64,000 nucleotides of DNA, from the NCBI RefSeq assembly GCF_001428565.1, contig NZ_LMIA01000009.1, forward strand, positions 455,358-519,357, written 5' to 3'. A model generated the notes under the pieces. The model searched no databases. It had not been told where the DNA came from and saw only the letters and a program-made list of their open reading frames with translations. Every line of letters starts with the position of its first letter. Within the stretch, counting starts at the first letter, position 1. The DNA comes from Nocardioides sp. Root190. Lineage in GTDB: Bacteria; Actinomycetota; Actinomycetes; Propionibacteriales; Nocardioidaceae. Shown piece by piece: positions 48,393 to 56,429 of this stretch. Made by a program: the position numbers and the translations under genes.

Positions 48393-48523
48393 CGGCCCGC
48401 CTGACCTGCTGACGGCTGGGCCGGCACGGTGCGCCTCCCACGCAACAGATGGGGCGTTTGGTACCAATGTGTCGAGCTGTGCCGCTGTCGGCACGCCAGC
48501 ACCAGGATGGAGACGCCCTCGTC

Positions 48524-48694
48524 ATGAACGCCAAGAAGGTGATCGTCCTCGTGGCGATCGTGTTCCTCGGGTTCTGGATGTTCAGTGACCCGAGCGGCCT
48601 GGCCACGACCTCGAAGAGCGCCGCCACCAACGGGTGGGACATCACGACCGAGGCATTCACCGGCGTCATCGACTTCGTCGGCGCCTTCGGCTGA
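48524..48694 (+). CDS. Small membrane protein (56 residues)
   Basis: 56 residues from ATG 48524. NAKKVIVLVAIVFLGFWMF is a single membrane segment; the rest (TTEAFTGVIDFVGAFG) is mildly hydrophobic. Similar tiny proteins accompany PH-domain genes in actinobacteria; function unknown. The next gene starts 25 bp later. The 131-bp upstream gap contains a perfect 10-bp palindrome TTGGTACCAA at 48458-48467 of unknown meaning. Confidence 0.65.
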   Translation: MNAKKVIVLVAIVFLGFWMFSDPSGLATTSKSAATNGWDITTEAFTGVIDFVGAFG

Positions 48695-48719
48695 CCCACG
48701 GGAGCGGAGCGGGTACGCG

Positions 48720-49256
48720 ATGAGTTTCGTCTCGAGCGTCGTGCTCCGCCTCGGCGACCCCAACATCTCCAAGCACCTCCTGCGTGACGAGGGCGAGGTC
48801 GTCGTCGACGAGGTGACCCACCACTGGTTCGCCTACCTGCGCCCGGGCGCCGAGGGCATCGCCGCCCTGCTGCTGCTCGTCGCCAGCTGGTTCGTGGCCG
48901 TCGAGGTCGGCTGGTTCTTCATCATCGTCGCGGTGGTCCTGCTGTCCCACGCGTCCTGGGGCTGGCTCGCGGTGCTCCGCGACCGGTTCGTCATCACGAA
49001 CATGCGGGTGTTCCGCGTCCACGGGGTGCTCTCGCAGAGCCTGGCCACGATGCCGCTCAGCCGGATCCTCGACATCTCGGTGAAGAAGCCGCTGCACGGG
49101 CGCGTCCTCGGTTTCGGCCACTTCTGCTTCGAGTCGGCCGCGCAGGAGCAGGGCCTGCGCGACATCAAGTACGTCGGTCGGCCCGACGAACGCGACCTGT
49201 CGATCCAGCGCGTGGTCCAGCGAGCAGGCCTGCGCGGTCCCCGCGTCCCGAACTGA
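48720..49256 (+). CDS. Bacterial PH-domain membrane protein
   Basis: 178 residues. Two membrane helices (about 42-80, GIAALLLLVASWFVAVEVGW then FFIIVAVVLLSHASWGWLAV) are followed by a bPH2 domain: DRFVITNMRVFRVHGVLSQSLATMPLSRILDISVKK and VLGFGHFCFESAAQEQGL. Domains of this kind probably bind lipid or protein at the membrane. Likely co-transcribed with the 56-residue gene. Confidence 0.85.
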   Translation: MSFVSSVVLRLGDPNISKHLLRDEGEVVVDEVTHHWFAYLRPGAEGIAALLLLVASWFVAVEVGWFFIIVAVVLLSHASWGWLAVLRDRFVITNMRVFRVHGVLSQSLATMPLSRILDISVKKPLHGRVLGFGHFCFESAAQEQGLRDIKYVGRPDERDLSIQRVVQRAGLRGPRVPN

Positions 49257-49292
49257 GGCGTCCCCGACTGAGCCGGGGTGCGCGGCCCTTCG

Positions 49293-49298
49293 TAGGAT
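49293..49298 (+). promoter_or_regulatory. Leaderless -10 box (thioredoxin-like gene)
   Basis: TAGGAT ends 7 nt before ATG 49306. Confidence 0.45.
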
Positions 49299-49305
49299 TG
49301 GCGCC

Positions 49306-50268
49306 ATGACGCAGCAGCCGTTCTCCCGTCCCGGAGCCATCGACCTCTCGGCGCTCTCGCGGCCTGCGCCGCCAGCCGGTGGGGGTGCCCCGAGTGGCGG
49401 CGGTGCCAGCGCAGCCGGGGGCGGGTCGGCGTACTCCGTCGCCATCGACGAGGCCAACTTCCAGAGCGTCCTCGAGGCCTCGATGACGGCTCCCGTCGTG
49501 CTGGTCTTCCACTCACCGAGCCAGTCGCCGGAGAGCGAGCAGCTCGCCGAGGACGTCGCCACCGTCGCCGGTGAGTACGACGGCCGGTTCCTGGCCGCCA
49601 CGATCGACGTCGACGCCGTGCCGCAGATCGCCCAGGCGATGCAGATCCCGCAGGTGCCGCTGATGCTGGTCATCCTCGACGGACGCCCGGCGAGCCAGCC
49701 GATCCCGGGTGCCGCGCCGATCGACGACATCCGCGCCCTGTTCAACCAGCTCGCCCAGCAGCTCACCTCGCAGGGCATCGCCGGACGGCACCAGCCCAAC
49801 GCGTTCGGCGCCCCGACCGCTGCCGCCGCCGAGGGTGAGGACGGCGAGCCGGAGCTGGACCCGCGCTACGCCCCCGCCCAGGACGCCCTCGCCGAGGGCG
49901 ACATCGGCCGCGCGGTCGCGGAGTACCAGAAGCTCGTCGACGCGAACCCGGCCGATCACGAGGCCGCTGCCGGGCTCGCGATGGCCAAGGTGCTGCAGCG
50001 CACCCAGGGCGCGGACCTCGACGCCGCCCGCGCCGCTGCCGCAGCCAGCCCCGACGACATCGACGCCCAGACCCTCGTCTCCGACCTCGACCTGCTCGGC
50101 GGCCACGTCGAGGACGCCTTCGCGCGCCTCGTCGAGCTGATCCGGCGTACGGCGGGCAAGGACCGTGACCGCGTCCGCGAGCACCTGCTCGGCCTCTTCG
50201 GCGCCGTCGGCAACGACGACCCGCGGGTCCTCAAGGGCCGCCAGGCCCTCGCGTCCGCGTTGTACTGA
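49306..50268 (+). CDS. Thioredoxin-fold/TPR protein (CnoX/YbbN-like)
   Basis: 320 residues. A Gly/Ala/Pro-rich N-terminus (1-42), a thioredoxin fold (about 43-155: VVLVFHSPSQSPES, then IPQVPLMLVILDG) and a C-terminal TPR-like helical domain (about 185-320). The redox site has no cysteine: the CxxC position reads SQSP. This matches the CnoX/YbbN group of holdase co-chaperones, which keep the fold without oxidoreductase activity. The cis-proline equivalent is in QVPLM. Confidence 0.87.
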   Translation: MTQQPFSRPGAIDLSALSRPAPPAGGGAPSGGGASAAGGGSAYSVAIDEANFQSVLEASMTAPVVLVFHSPSQSPESEQLAEDVATVAGEYDGRFLAATIDVDAVPQIAQAMQIPQVPLMLVILDGRPASQPIPGAAPIDDIRALFNQLAQQLTSQGIAGRHQPNAFGAPTAAAAEGEDGEPELDPRYAPAQDALAEGDIGRAVAEYQKLVDANPADHEAAAGLAMAKVLQRTQGADLDAARAAAAASPDDIDAQTLVSDLDLLGGHVEDAFARLVELIRRTAGKDRDRVREHLLGLFGAVGNDDPRVLKGRQALASALY

Positions 50269-50270
50269 TC

Positions 50271-51053
50271 ATGGGCTTCGGTGACGGAGCGAGGTTCCTG
50301 CTCCGTGGCATGCGCCTGTGGCGGGAGCGCCCTCGGCTGATGCTGCTCGGCATCATCCCGGCCCTGATCGTCGGGGTGCTCATCATGGCCCTGCTGGTCG
50401 TGCTCGTGATGTACGCCGACGACGCGATCGACTGGGCGACGCCGTTCGCCGACGACTGGAACGACGCCGTGCAGTCCGTCTTCCGCGGGGTGCTCTTCGT
50501 GCTCGTCCTCGTCGGGGCCGCGATGCTGTCCGTGGTGACCTTCACGGGCCTGACCCTCGCGGTCGGCGACCCCTTCTACGAGAAGATCTGGAAGGAGGTC
50601 GAGCTGTCCCTGGGGGGCGAGGTCCCCGACAAGGGCGTCGGCTGGATCCGCGGCATCGTCGACGGGTTGACCCTGGTCGTGCTGGGGATCGCGACGGCCG
50701 TCCTCGTCTTCGCGATCGGTCTCCTGCCGCTGGTCGGCGCCGTGGTCGGCGCCGCGCTGGGCCTGGTGGTCGCCGGACGGCTGCTCGCCGGGGAGCTCGT
50801 CTCGCGTCCGCTCGAGGCACGCGGGATGGACCGCGCTGCGCGGGTGGCGCTGATGAAGGAGCACCGCCGGGCGATGCTCGGCTTCGGTGTGAGCGTGCAG
50901 GCCTGCTTCCTGGTGCCCTTCGGCGGGATCGCCGTGATGCCCGCGGCGGTGGCCGGAGCGACCTACTTCGCGCGTGAGGTGCTGGACGCTGCCTTCGCCA
51001 CGCCCGTCAGCGCGCCCGCCGGTCCGCCCGTCATCGACCCGCCGCAGGACTGA
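50271..51053 (+). CDS. EI24-domain membrane protein (CysZ-like)
   Basis: 260 residues, EI24/CysZ family: four to six membrane helices (about 24-50, 72-100, 130-175, 205-235). The motif VGDPFYEKIWKEVELSLGG in the central loop is typical. E. coli CysZ moves sulfate; actinobacterial members are uncharacterised. It starts 2 bp after the thioredoxin-like gene, so the two are one unit. Its 3' end overlaps the convergent LysR gene by 23 bp. Confidence 0.85.
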   Translation: MGFGDGARFLLRGMRLWRERPRLMLLGIIPALIVGVLIMALLVVLVMYADDAIDWATPFADDWNDAVQSVFRGVLFVLVLVGAAMLSVVTFTGLTLAVGDPFYEKIWKEVELSLGGEVPDKGVGWIRGIVDGLTLVVLGIATAVLVFAIGLLPLVGAVVGAALGLVVAGRLLAGELVSRPLEARGMDRAARVALMKEHRRAMLGFGVSVQACFLVPFGGIAVMPAAVAGATYFAREVLDAAFATPVSAPAGPPVIDPPQD

Positions 51054-51939
51054 GCCCGGCGAAGGCCGCCAGCACCGCCTGGACGGCCGGGGAGTCGGCC
51101 ATCGTGCGCCGGTGCAGTGCGTCGACCAGACGGATCGGCTCCGGGTCGTGGACGGGTACGGCGACCAGGTCGGCCCCGAGCGGCGCCCGACCCATCCGTG
51201 GGATGAGGGCCACCCCCAGCCCGGCGGCGACCAGGGCGAGGTGGGAGTCGAACTCGGCGGAGACATGGGCGATCTGCGGCAGGTGCCCGGTGCCGTCGTA
51301 CATCCGGGACAGCCACTGGCGGCAGATGGTGCCCTCGGGCGTGGCGATCCAGCCGACGTCGCCGAGGTCGTGCGGGGTCACTCGCGAGCGCCGGGCGAGC
51401 GGGTCGTCACGGTGCACGATGAGGTCGGCGACGTCGCTGGCGACGCGGGTGGCGACGACGTGGTCGGGCACGGCGAGCGCGACCCCGCCCCACCGGTGCA
51501 CGATCCCGAGCTCGACCTGACCGCTCGCGACGAGGTCGACGACGTCCCACGGCTCGCGCTCGGTGAGGGTGAGGGTGAGATCGGGGTGGGCGTCGCGGAG
51601 CTCCCGGGCGATCGGCGCGATCAGTCCGCGCATCGCCGTGGAGAACGCAGCGAGACGGATCCGGCCGGCGACGACGCCGGCGCGCTGCTGGAGGTTGGCC
51701 TCCAGCCGTTCGAGGTCGGCGAGGACCTGGTCGCCGGCGTCGACAAGGTGCTGTCCGTGACTGGTCAGCATCACGCCCCGGCCGACCCGCTCGAGGAGCG
51801 GGACGCCGGTCTGCCGCTCGAGGCGCTTGACCTGCTGGGAGATCGCACTCGGGGTGAATCCGGTCGCGCTGGCCGCTCCGACCACGGAGCCGTGGGTCGC
51901 GACGGCGCGCAGGCCGGCCAGGGCATCCAGATCAATCAT
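51031..51939 (-). CDS. LysR family transcriptional regulator
   Basis: 302 residues. N-terminal winged helix DLDALAGLRAVATHGSVVGAASATGFTPSAISQQVKRLERQTG, then the effector-binding domain with RIRLAAFSTAMRGLIAPIARELR. It is divergent from an EamA exporter across 72 bp, the typical LysR-target layout, so it probably controls that exporter. A TAGCGT box 6 nt before the ATG indicates leaderless translation. Confidence 0.94.
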   Translation of the reverse strand: MIDLDALAGLRAVATHGSVVGAASATGFTPSAISQQVKRLERQTGVPLLERVGRGVMLTSHGQHLVDAGDQVLADLERLEANLQQRAGVVAGRIRLAAFSTAMRGLIAPIARELRDAHPDLTLTLTEREPWDVVDLVASGQVELGIVHRWGGVALAVPDHVVATRVASDVADLIVHRDDPLARRSRVTPHDLGDVGWIATPEGTICRQWLSRMYDGTGHLPQIAHVSAEFDSHLALVAAGLGVALIPRMGRAPLGADLVAVPVHDPEPIRLVDALHRRTMADSPAVQAVLAAFAGLSPAAGR

Positions 51940-51945
51940 GCAGCA

Positions 51946-51951
51946 ACGCTA
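51946..51951 (-). promoter_or_regulatory. Leaderless -10 box (LysR gene)
   Basis: On the reverse strand TAGCGT ends 6 nt before the ATG at 51939. Confidence 0.45.
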
Positions 51952-52011
51952 CATGATCAGGCGCAGAACTATTCGCTGGTGCTTCACGGTTGGCGCCGCC
52001 ATGCTGATCAG

Positions 52012-52944
52012 GTGACTCGCAAGGACCAGGCCCTCGCCGCCCTCGTCGCCGTGATCTGGGGCTTCAACTTCGTCGTGATCGACTGGGGCATGGGCGAGGT
52101 GCCGCCGCTGCTGTTCCTGGCTGCCCGCTTCCTCGCGGTGATCGTGCCGGCCGTCTTCCTGCTCGACCCGCCGCCGGTCGGCTGGCGCACCATCGCCGCC
52201 GTCGGCGCCTTCATGTCGCTGGGCCAGTTCGGTTTCCTCTACGTCGCGATGGACGCCGGGATGCCGCCCGGTCTCGCCGGACTGGTGCTGCAGGCGCAGG
52301 TCGTGCTCACCATCGTGATCGCGGCAGTCGCGCTCCGGGAGAAGCCGAACCGGGCGCAGACGGCGGGCGTGGTGCTCGGCGTGGTCGGCCTGGTCGTCGT
52401 CGGGGTCGGTCGCGGTGGCCACGTCCCCGCGATCGCACTGGCGCTGTGCCTCACGGGCGCCCTGATGTGGGCGATCGGCAACGTCGTCTCCCGCGCCTCG
52501 GGTGCCACCGGAGGCCTGTCCCTGACCGTGTGGTCGGCCCTCGTCGTCCCGGTCCCGCTGATCCTGCTGTCCCTGGTCATCGACGGACCGGCAGCCATGG
52601 CCGACGGCGTGGCCGCCTTCGGCTGGAAGGCCGGGCTCTCCACGCTCTACACCGCCGGCCTGGCCTCGCTCGTGGGCTACGGCATCTTCAACGGCCTGCT
52701 CTCGCGCAACACCTCGGCCTCGGTGGTGCCGTGGATCCTGCTGGTGCCGCCGGTCGCCATCGGCTCGGCCTGGCTCCTGCTCGACGAGGTGCCCTCCAGC
52801 GGTGAGCTCGGCGGGGGAGCGCTGCTCGTCCTGGGCGTGCTCGTCGCACAGGTGCAGCGCAGGAAGGTCAGCGACCCGATTCGGAGTACGCCGGACCCCG
52901 ACCCGCAAGACTTGCCAGGGCCGCTCGCACCCGTCGGGCGGTGA
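52012..52944 (+). CDS. EamA family (DMT) transporter
   Basis: 310 residues, ten predicted helices in two EamA repeats (ALVAVIWGFNFVVIDWG at the start; ALCLTGALMWAIGNVVSRASG at the centre). Related proteins such as YdcZ/RhaT/EamA export amino acids and metabolites. Start GTG 52012. Its 3' end (52868-52944) overlaps the convergent NUDIX gene by 77 bp, so the last 25 residues (Pro/Asp-rich) are also antisense to that gene. Confidence 0.9.
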   Translation: MTRKDQALAALVAVIWGFNFVVIDWGMGEVPPLLFLAARFLAVIVPAVFLLDPPPVGWRTIAAVGAFMSLGQFGFLYVAMDAGMPPGLAGLVLQAQVVLTIVIAAVALREKPNRAQTAGVVLGVVGLVVVGVGRGGHVPAIALALCLTGALMWAIGNVVSRASGATGGLSLTVWSALVVPVPLILLSLVIDGPAAMADGVAAFGWKAGLSTLYTAGLASLVGYGIFNGLLSRNTSASVVPWILLVPPVAIGSAWLLLDEVPSSGELGGGALLVLGVLVAQVQRRKVSDPIRSTPDPDPQDLPGPLAPVGR

Positions 52945-53662
52945 AGTCGGCGGCACGCTCGTCGATCTCGGCGAGCGTGAGGAACGCCGCCGACCTGATC
53001 TCGCGGGCCTGCGGGACGATCTGGTCGGCGATGGAGGCCGGGTGCACCCCGCCGTCGAAGACCAGGCACAGGGCGTCGTCCCAGCCACCCCACGGCGGCA
53101 GCCAGTCGGTGAGGACGAGCTCGCCGGCGGGGATCTCGAGGGCGAGCTCCTCCTCGACCTCGCGGGACACCGCGAGGCGGGGGGACTCGCCGACCTCGAC
53201 CACGCCACCGGGCAGGTCCCAGTCGGCCTTGTAGGTCAGCTGGCACATCAGCACCCGCGGCTCGTCGTCGACGCTCGCGTCGCCGCCGGTCTCGTCGCGC
53301 ACCAGCATCTGCGCGATGCCGCGCTTGCGGGGCAGGAAGGAGTTCAGGAGGGCGCGGAAGCCCCCGGGCTCGTGCACCGGGACGTCGTCGACCAGTCGGG
53401 CGTAGACGACCACGTCGCCGGTCCGTCCCCGCTGGATGCCCTCACGGCGCAGCCCAGACCACGTCGCGATCCGCTGGGCCTCGGCGTCGTCGATGGCCAC
53501 CTTGACCTCGACCCGCTCGTGCTCGGTCAACGCGTCGGCCACCTGGCGGCGTACGACGTCCACGGCGGCCTGCCAGCCGCGCTCGGTGAGGTCCGAGGTC
53601 CACGTCAGTCGCGCGACGCCGTCGTCGACGGTGGCGTGGCTGACCTCGGGCTGCTCGGACAC
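52868..53662 (-). CDS. NUDIX hydrolase with N-terminal GNAT-like segment
   Basis: 264 residues from GTG 53662 (TAGGGT box 7 nt upstream). Nudix box: Gly153, Glu159, Arg167, Glu168, Glu171, Glu172 in PGGVVEVGESPRLAVSREVE and the following EEL; the usual Gly before the last hydrophobic is Ala174. Residues 1-95 (RIATWSGLRREGIQRGRTGD) look like the end of an acetyltransferase fold, an unusual pairing. Substrate unknown; Nudix enzymes hydrolyse nucleoside diphosphates linked to other groups. It lies 25 bp downstream of glgB, on the same strand. Confidence 0.88.
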   Translation of the reverse strand: MSEQPEVSHATVDDGVARLTWTSDLTERGWQAAVDVVRRQVADALTEHERVEVKVAIDDAEAQRIATWSGLRREGIQRGRTGDVVVYARLVDDVPVHEPGGFRALLNSFLPRKRGIAQMLVRDETGGDASVDDEPRVLMCQLTYKADWDLPGGVVEVGESPRLAVSREVEEELALEIPAGELVLTDWLPPWGGWDDALCLVFDGGVHPASIADQIVPQAREIRSAAFLTLAEIDERAADFTARRVRAALASLAGRGPAYSESGR

Positions 53663-53669
53663 GTCGCAA

Positions 53670-53689
53670 ACCCTAGACGACCGGTCGTC
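53670..53689 (-). promoter_or_regulatory. NUDIX promoter with adjacent palindrome
   Basis: TAGGGT (53675-53670 on the reverse strand) is a leaderless -10. A perfect palindrome, GACGACC/GGTCGTC at 53676-53689, abuts it and covers the glgB stop; it could be an operator or a short glgB terminator. Confidence 0.4.
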
Positions 53690-55604
53690 ATTCGGTCGGG
53701 GGAGCCACCAGCCAGAGCGTCGCGAGGGGTGGCAGCACGAGGTTCGCGTACGCCGGGCTGCCGCCCGGGGCGTTGGCCTCCATCGGCCCGGCAGGCAGGG
53801 CGTGGACGGTGCCGAGGTTGCCCACCCCACTGCCGCCGTACGACGCCGCGTCGGTGTTGAGCACCTCGTTCCACTCGCCGGCCACCGGGAGCCCGAGCCG
53901 GTGGTCGTGGGGGACGGCGGCGAAGTTGCTGACACACACCAGGTCAGGGACGCCGGGCTCGCCGGAGCGACGAAGGAAGGAGAAGACGTTGTGGCCGGCG
54001 TCCTGTGCGTCGATCCAGGCGAAGCCGGCAGGGTCGTTGTCCAGGCGCCACAACGCAGGCTGGTCGCGGTAGCGGTGGTTGAGGTCGCGGACGAAGTCCT
54101 GCACGCCGCGGTGCTCCGGCTTGCCGAGCAGCCACCAGTCGAGCTCGCGGGACTCGGCCCACTCCGACTCCTGCGCGAACTCGCTGCCCATCATCAGCAG
54201 CTGCTTGCCCGGATGGGCCCACATGAAGGCGTAGTAGGCGCGCAGCGTCGCCAGCTGCTGCCACCGGTCGCCGGGCATCTTGCGCAGCAGCGATCCCTTG
54301 CCGTGCACGACCTCGTCGTGGCTCAGTGGCAGCACGTAGTTCTCGGAGAACGCGTAGACGAGCGAGAAGGACATCTCGCCGTGGTGGTAGGCGCGGTGGA
54401 TCGGCTCGTGCTGGAGGTAGCCCAGGCTGTCGTGCATCCAGCCCATGTTCCACTTGAAGCCGAAGCCGAGCCCGCCGCCGGAGGTCGCGCCGGTGACACC
54501 CGGCCAGGCGGTCGACTCCTCGGCGATGGTGACGATGCCCGGCACCCGCTTGTAGGCGGTGGCATTGAGCTCCTGGAGGAACTGCACGGCCTCGAGGTGC
54601 TCGTGGCCGCCGTACTTGTTCGGGCTCCACTCGCCGGCGTTGCGGCCGTAGTCGAGGTAGAGCATCGACGCGACGCCGTCGACGCGCAGGCCGTCGACGT
54701 GGAACTCCTCGAGCCAGTGGATCGCGTTGGCGACGAGGAAGTTGCGGACCTCGGGGCGGCCGAAGTCGAAGATGTGCGAGCCCCACTCCTCGTGCCAGCC
54801 GCGCTGCGGGTCCGGGTGCTCGTAGAGCGGGGTGCCGTCGAAGCGCGCCAGTGCCCACTCGTCGGTGGCGAAGTGGCCGGGCACCCAGTCGAGGATCACT
54901 GCGATCCCGGCGGCGTGCAGCGCGTCGACGAGCCGCCGGAAGCCGTCGGGGTCGCCGAAGCGTGCGTCGGGGGCGAAGTAGGACGTGACGTGGTAGCCCC
55001 AGGACCCACCGAAGGGGTGCTGCATCACCGGCATCAGCTCGACGTGGGTGAAGCCGAGGTCGGCGAGATAGTCCGGGAGGTCGGCGGCGAGCTCGTCGTA
55101 GGACCAGAACGTGCCGTCCGGGTGCTTCTTCCACGAGCCGAGGTGCAGCTCGTAGGTCGCCATCGGCTCGTTGACCGGCTGCCGGGCAGCGCGTGCCGCG
55201 AGCCAGGCGTCGTCCTGCCAGACGTGGGTGCTGGTGAACACCCGCGACGCGGTCTTCGGCGGAGCCTCGGCGTGGAAGGCCATCGGGTCGGCCTTGTGGC
55301 GCCACACGCCGTCGGCGCCCTCGATCAGGAACTGGTACGCCGCACCGGAGGCCGCCCCGGGCACGAACACCTCCCAGAGGCCCGAGCCGATCGGGTGCAG
55401 CCGGTGGGCGTTGCCGTCCCAGCCGTTGAAGTCACCGGTCACGCTCACGTTGCGGGCCTGCGGTGCCCACAGCACGAAGCTGGTGCCGGGCTCCGGGGAG
55501 CTGCGGACGTGGGCGCCGAGGACCTGCCACAACTGCTCGTGGCGGCCTTCCGCGACGAGGTGCAGGTCGATCTCTCCGAGGGTCGAGCTGTCTGCTGGCG
55601 GCAT
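53688..55604 (-). CDS. glgB: 1,4-alpha-glucan branching enzyme
   Basis: 638 residues. GH13 branching enzyme that makes alpha-1,6 branches in the glucan produced by GlgE. N-terminal CBM48 ([21 protein letters not shown]), then the catalytic barrel: [15 protein letters not shown] with nucleophile Asp309, [11 protein letters not shown] with the acid Glu, and [14 protein letters not shown] with the transition-state Asp. The chain lacks the extra N-terminal domain of some enzymes (about 730 aa). ATG 55604. It is separated from glgE-treS-mak by 3.5 kb of forward genes. Confidence 0.96.
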   Translation of the reverse strand: MPPADSSTLGEIDLHLVAEGRHEQLWQVLGAHVRSSPEPGTSFVLWAPQARNVSVTGDFNGWDGNAHRLHPIGSGLWEVFVPGAASGAAYQFLIEGADGVWRHKADPMAFHAEAPPKTASRVFTSTHVWQDDAWLAARAARQPVNEPMATYELHLGSWKKHPDGTFWSYDELAADLPDYLADLGFTHVELMPVMQHPFGGSWGYHVTSYFAPDARFGDPDGFRRLVDALHAAGIAVILDWVPGHFATDEWALARFDGTPLYEHPDPQRGWHEEWGSHIFDFGRPEVRNFLVANAIHWLEEFHVDGLRVDGVASMLYLDYGRNAGEWSPNKYGGHEHLEAVQFLQELNATAYKRVPGIVTIAEESTAWPGVTGATSGGGLGFGFKWNMGWMHDSLGYLQHEPIHRAYHHGEMSFSLVYAFSENYVLPLSHDEVVHGKGSLLRKMPGDRWQQLATLRAYYAFMWAHPGKQLLMMGSEFAQESEWAESRELDWWLLGKPEHRGVQDFVRDLNHRYRDQPALWRLDNDPAGFAWIDAQDAGHNVFSFLRRSGEPGVPDLVCVSNFAAVPHDHRLGLPVAGEWNEVLNTDAASYGGSGVGNLGTVHALPAGPMEANAPGGSPAYANLVLPPLATLWLVAPPTE

Positions 55605-55634
55605 CTTCTCGAGTTTAGCCAGCCCGTGCAGAGG

Positions 55635-55651
55635 CTATTGATTTTCGATAG
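55635..55651. promoter_or_regulatory. AT-rich inverted repeat before DUF2975-xre operon
   Basis: CTAT.GA and TC.ATAG arms over 17 bp make an imperfect palindrome, strikingly AT-rich for this genome. TTGATT (55638-55643), 17 bp, GATAGT (55661-55666) is a fair -35/-10 pair, so the repeat overlaps the -35 and suits auto-repression by the Xre protein. Confidence 0.45.
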
Positions 55652-55704
55652 ATAATGAATGATAGTCGTCTTGTTGGTCCTGTTGTTCGACAGAAGGAGC
55701 TCTC

Positions 55705-56193
55705 ATGAGCCACGTCGCAGTCCTCGCCCTGAGGGTCGTGCTGGTCCTGGCACTGGCCGGATCCCTGCTGGTCCAGTGCGTGATGGTGCCGCTGCTCTGG
55801 AAGGACCTCGACGACGCACCCGCCGGGGTGAGGCTGTCCCTGGTGGTGATCGTGGTGCTCGGCATCGTGTGCCTGCAGGTGATCGCCGTGTGCCTCTGGC
55901 GGCTGCTGGTCATGGTCCGGCGCGGGACGGTCTTCTCCCACGCGGCCTTCCGTCTCGTCGACGTCGTCATCGCGGCCACGGCGACTGGCGCGGTGCTCAC
56001 CTTCGGGATTGCCGTCGCCCTCGCGCCGGGGGAGTCGGCCGCCCCCGGGATCGTCGGACTGATCTGCGGGGTGTCCCTGGTCGTCGGCGGTGTGGCGTTG
56101 CTGGTGCTGGTGCTGAGGATGCTCCTGGTGCAGGCCGTCGCGACCGACTCGCGGGCCCGCGACCTGCAGTCCGAGCTGGACGAGGTCATCTGA
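55705..56193 (+). CDS. DUF2975 membrane protein
   Basis: 162 residues with four membrane helices (about 5-28, 44-70, 82-106, 118-142). The family is regularly encoded just before a small Xre-type repressor, as here. The partner function is unknown; related pairs resemble a membrane sensor with its DNA-binding regulator. AAGGAG lies 7 bp before the ATG. Its stop overlaps the regulator ATG (TGATG). Confidence 0.88.
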   Translation: MSHVAVLALRVVLVLALAGSLLVQCVMVPLLWKDLDDAPAGVRLSLVVIVVLGIVCLQVIAVCLWRLLVMVRRGTVFSHAAFRLVDVVIAATATGAVLTFGIAVALAPGESAAPGIVGLICGVSLVVGGVALLVLVLRMLLVQAVATDSRARDLQSELDEVI

Positions 56194-56399
56194 TGCCGAT
56201 CGTGGTCCGCATCGACATGGAGCTGGCGCGCCGCAAGATGAGCGTGGGCGAGTTCGCGGAGAAGGTCGGTCTCACCCCCGCCAACGTCGCGGTGCTCAAG
56301 AACGGGCGGGCCAAGGCCGTCCGGTTCAGCACCCTCGAGGCAATCTGCCGCGTGCTGGAGTGCCAGCCCGGCGACCTGCTCGAGTACGTCGAGGAGTGA
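56193..56399 (+). CDS. Xre/Cro-type HTH regulator (YozG-like)
   Basis: 68 residues, almost only a helix-turn-helix: MSVGEFAEKVGLTPANVAVLKNGRAKAVRFSTLEAICRVLECQPGDLLEY. This is the compact Xre family paired with DUF2975 proteins. It is coupled to the DUF2975 gene by a 1-bp overlap and probably binds the AT-rich inverted repeat upstream, repressing its own operon. Confidence 0.93.
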   Translation: MPIVVRIDMELARRKMSVGEFAEKVGLTPANVAVLKNGRAKAVRFSTLEAICRVLECQPGDLLEYVEE

Positions 56400-56429
56400 G
56401 GTTGGCGCCACGGGTGATCTGATGGTCCG

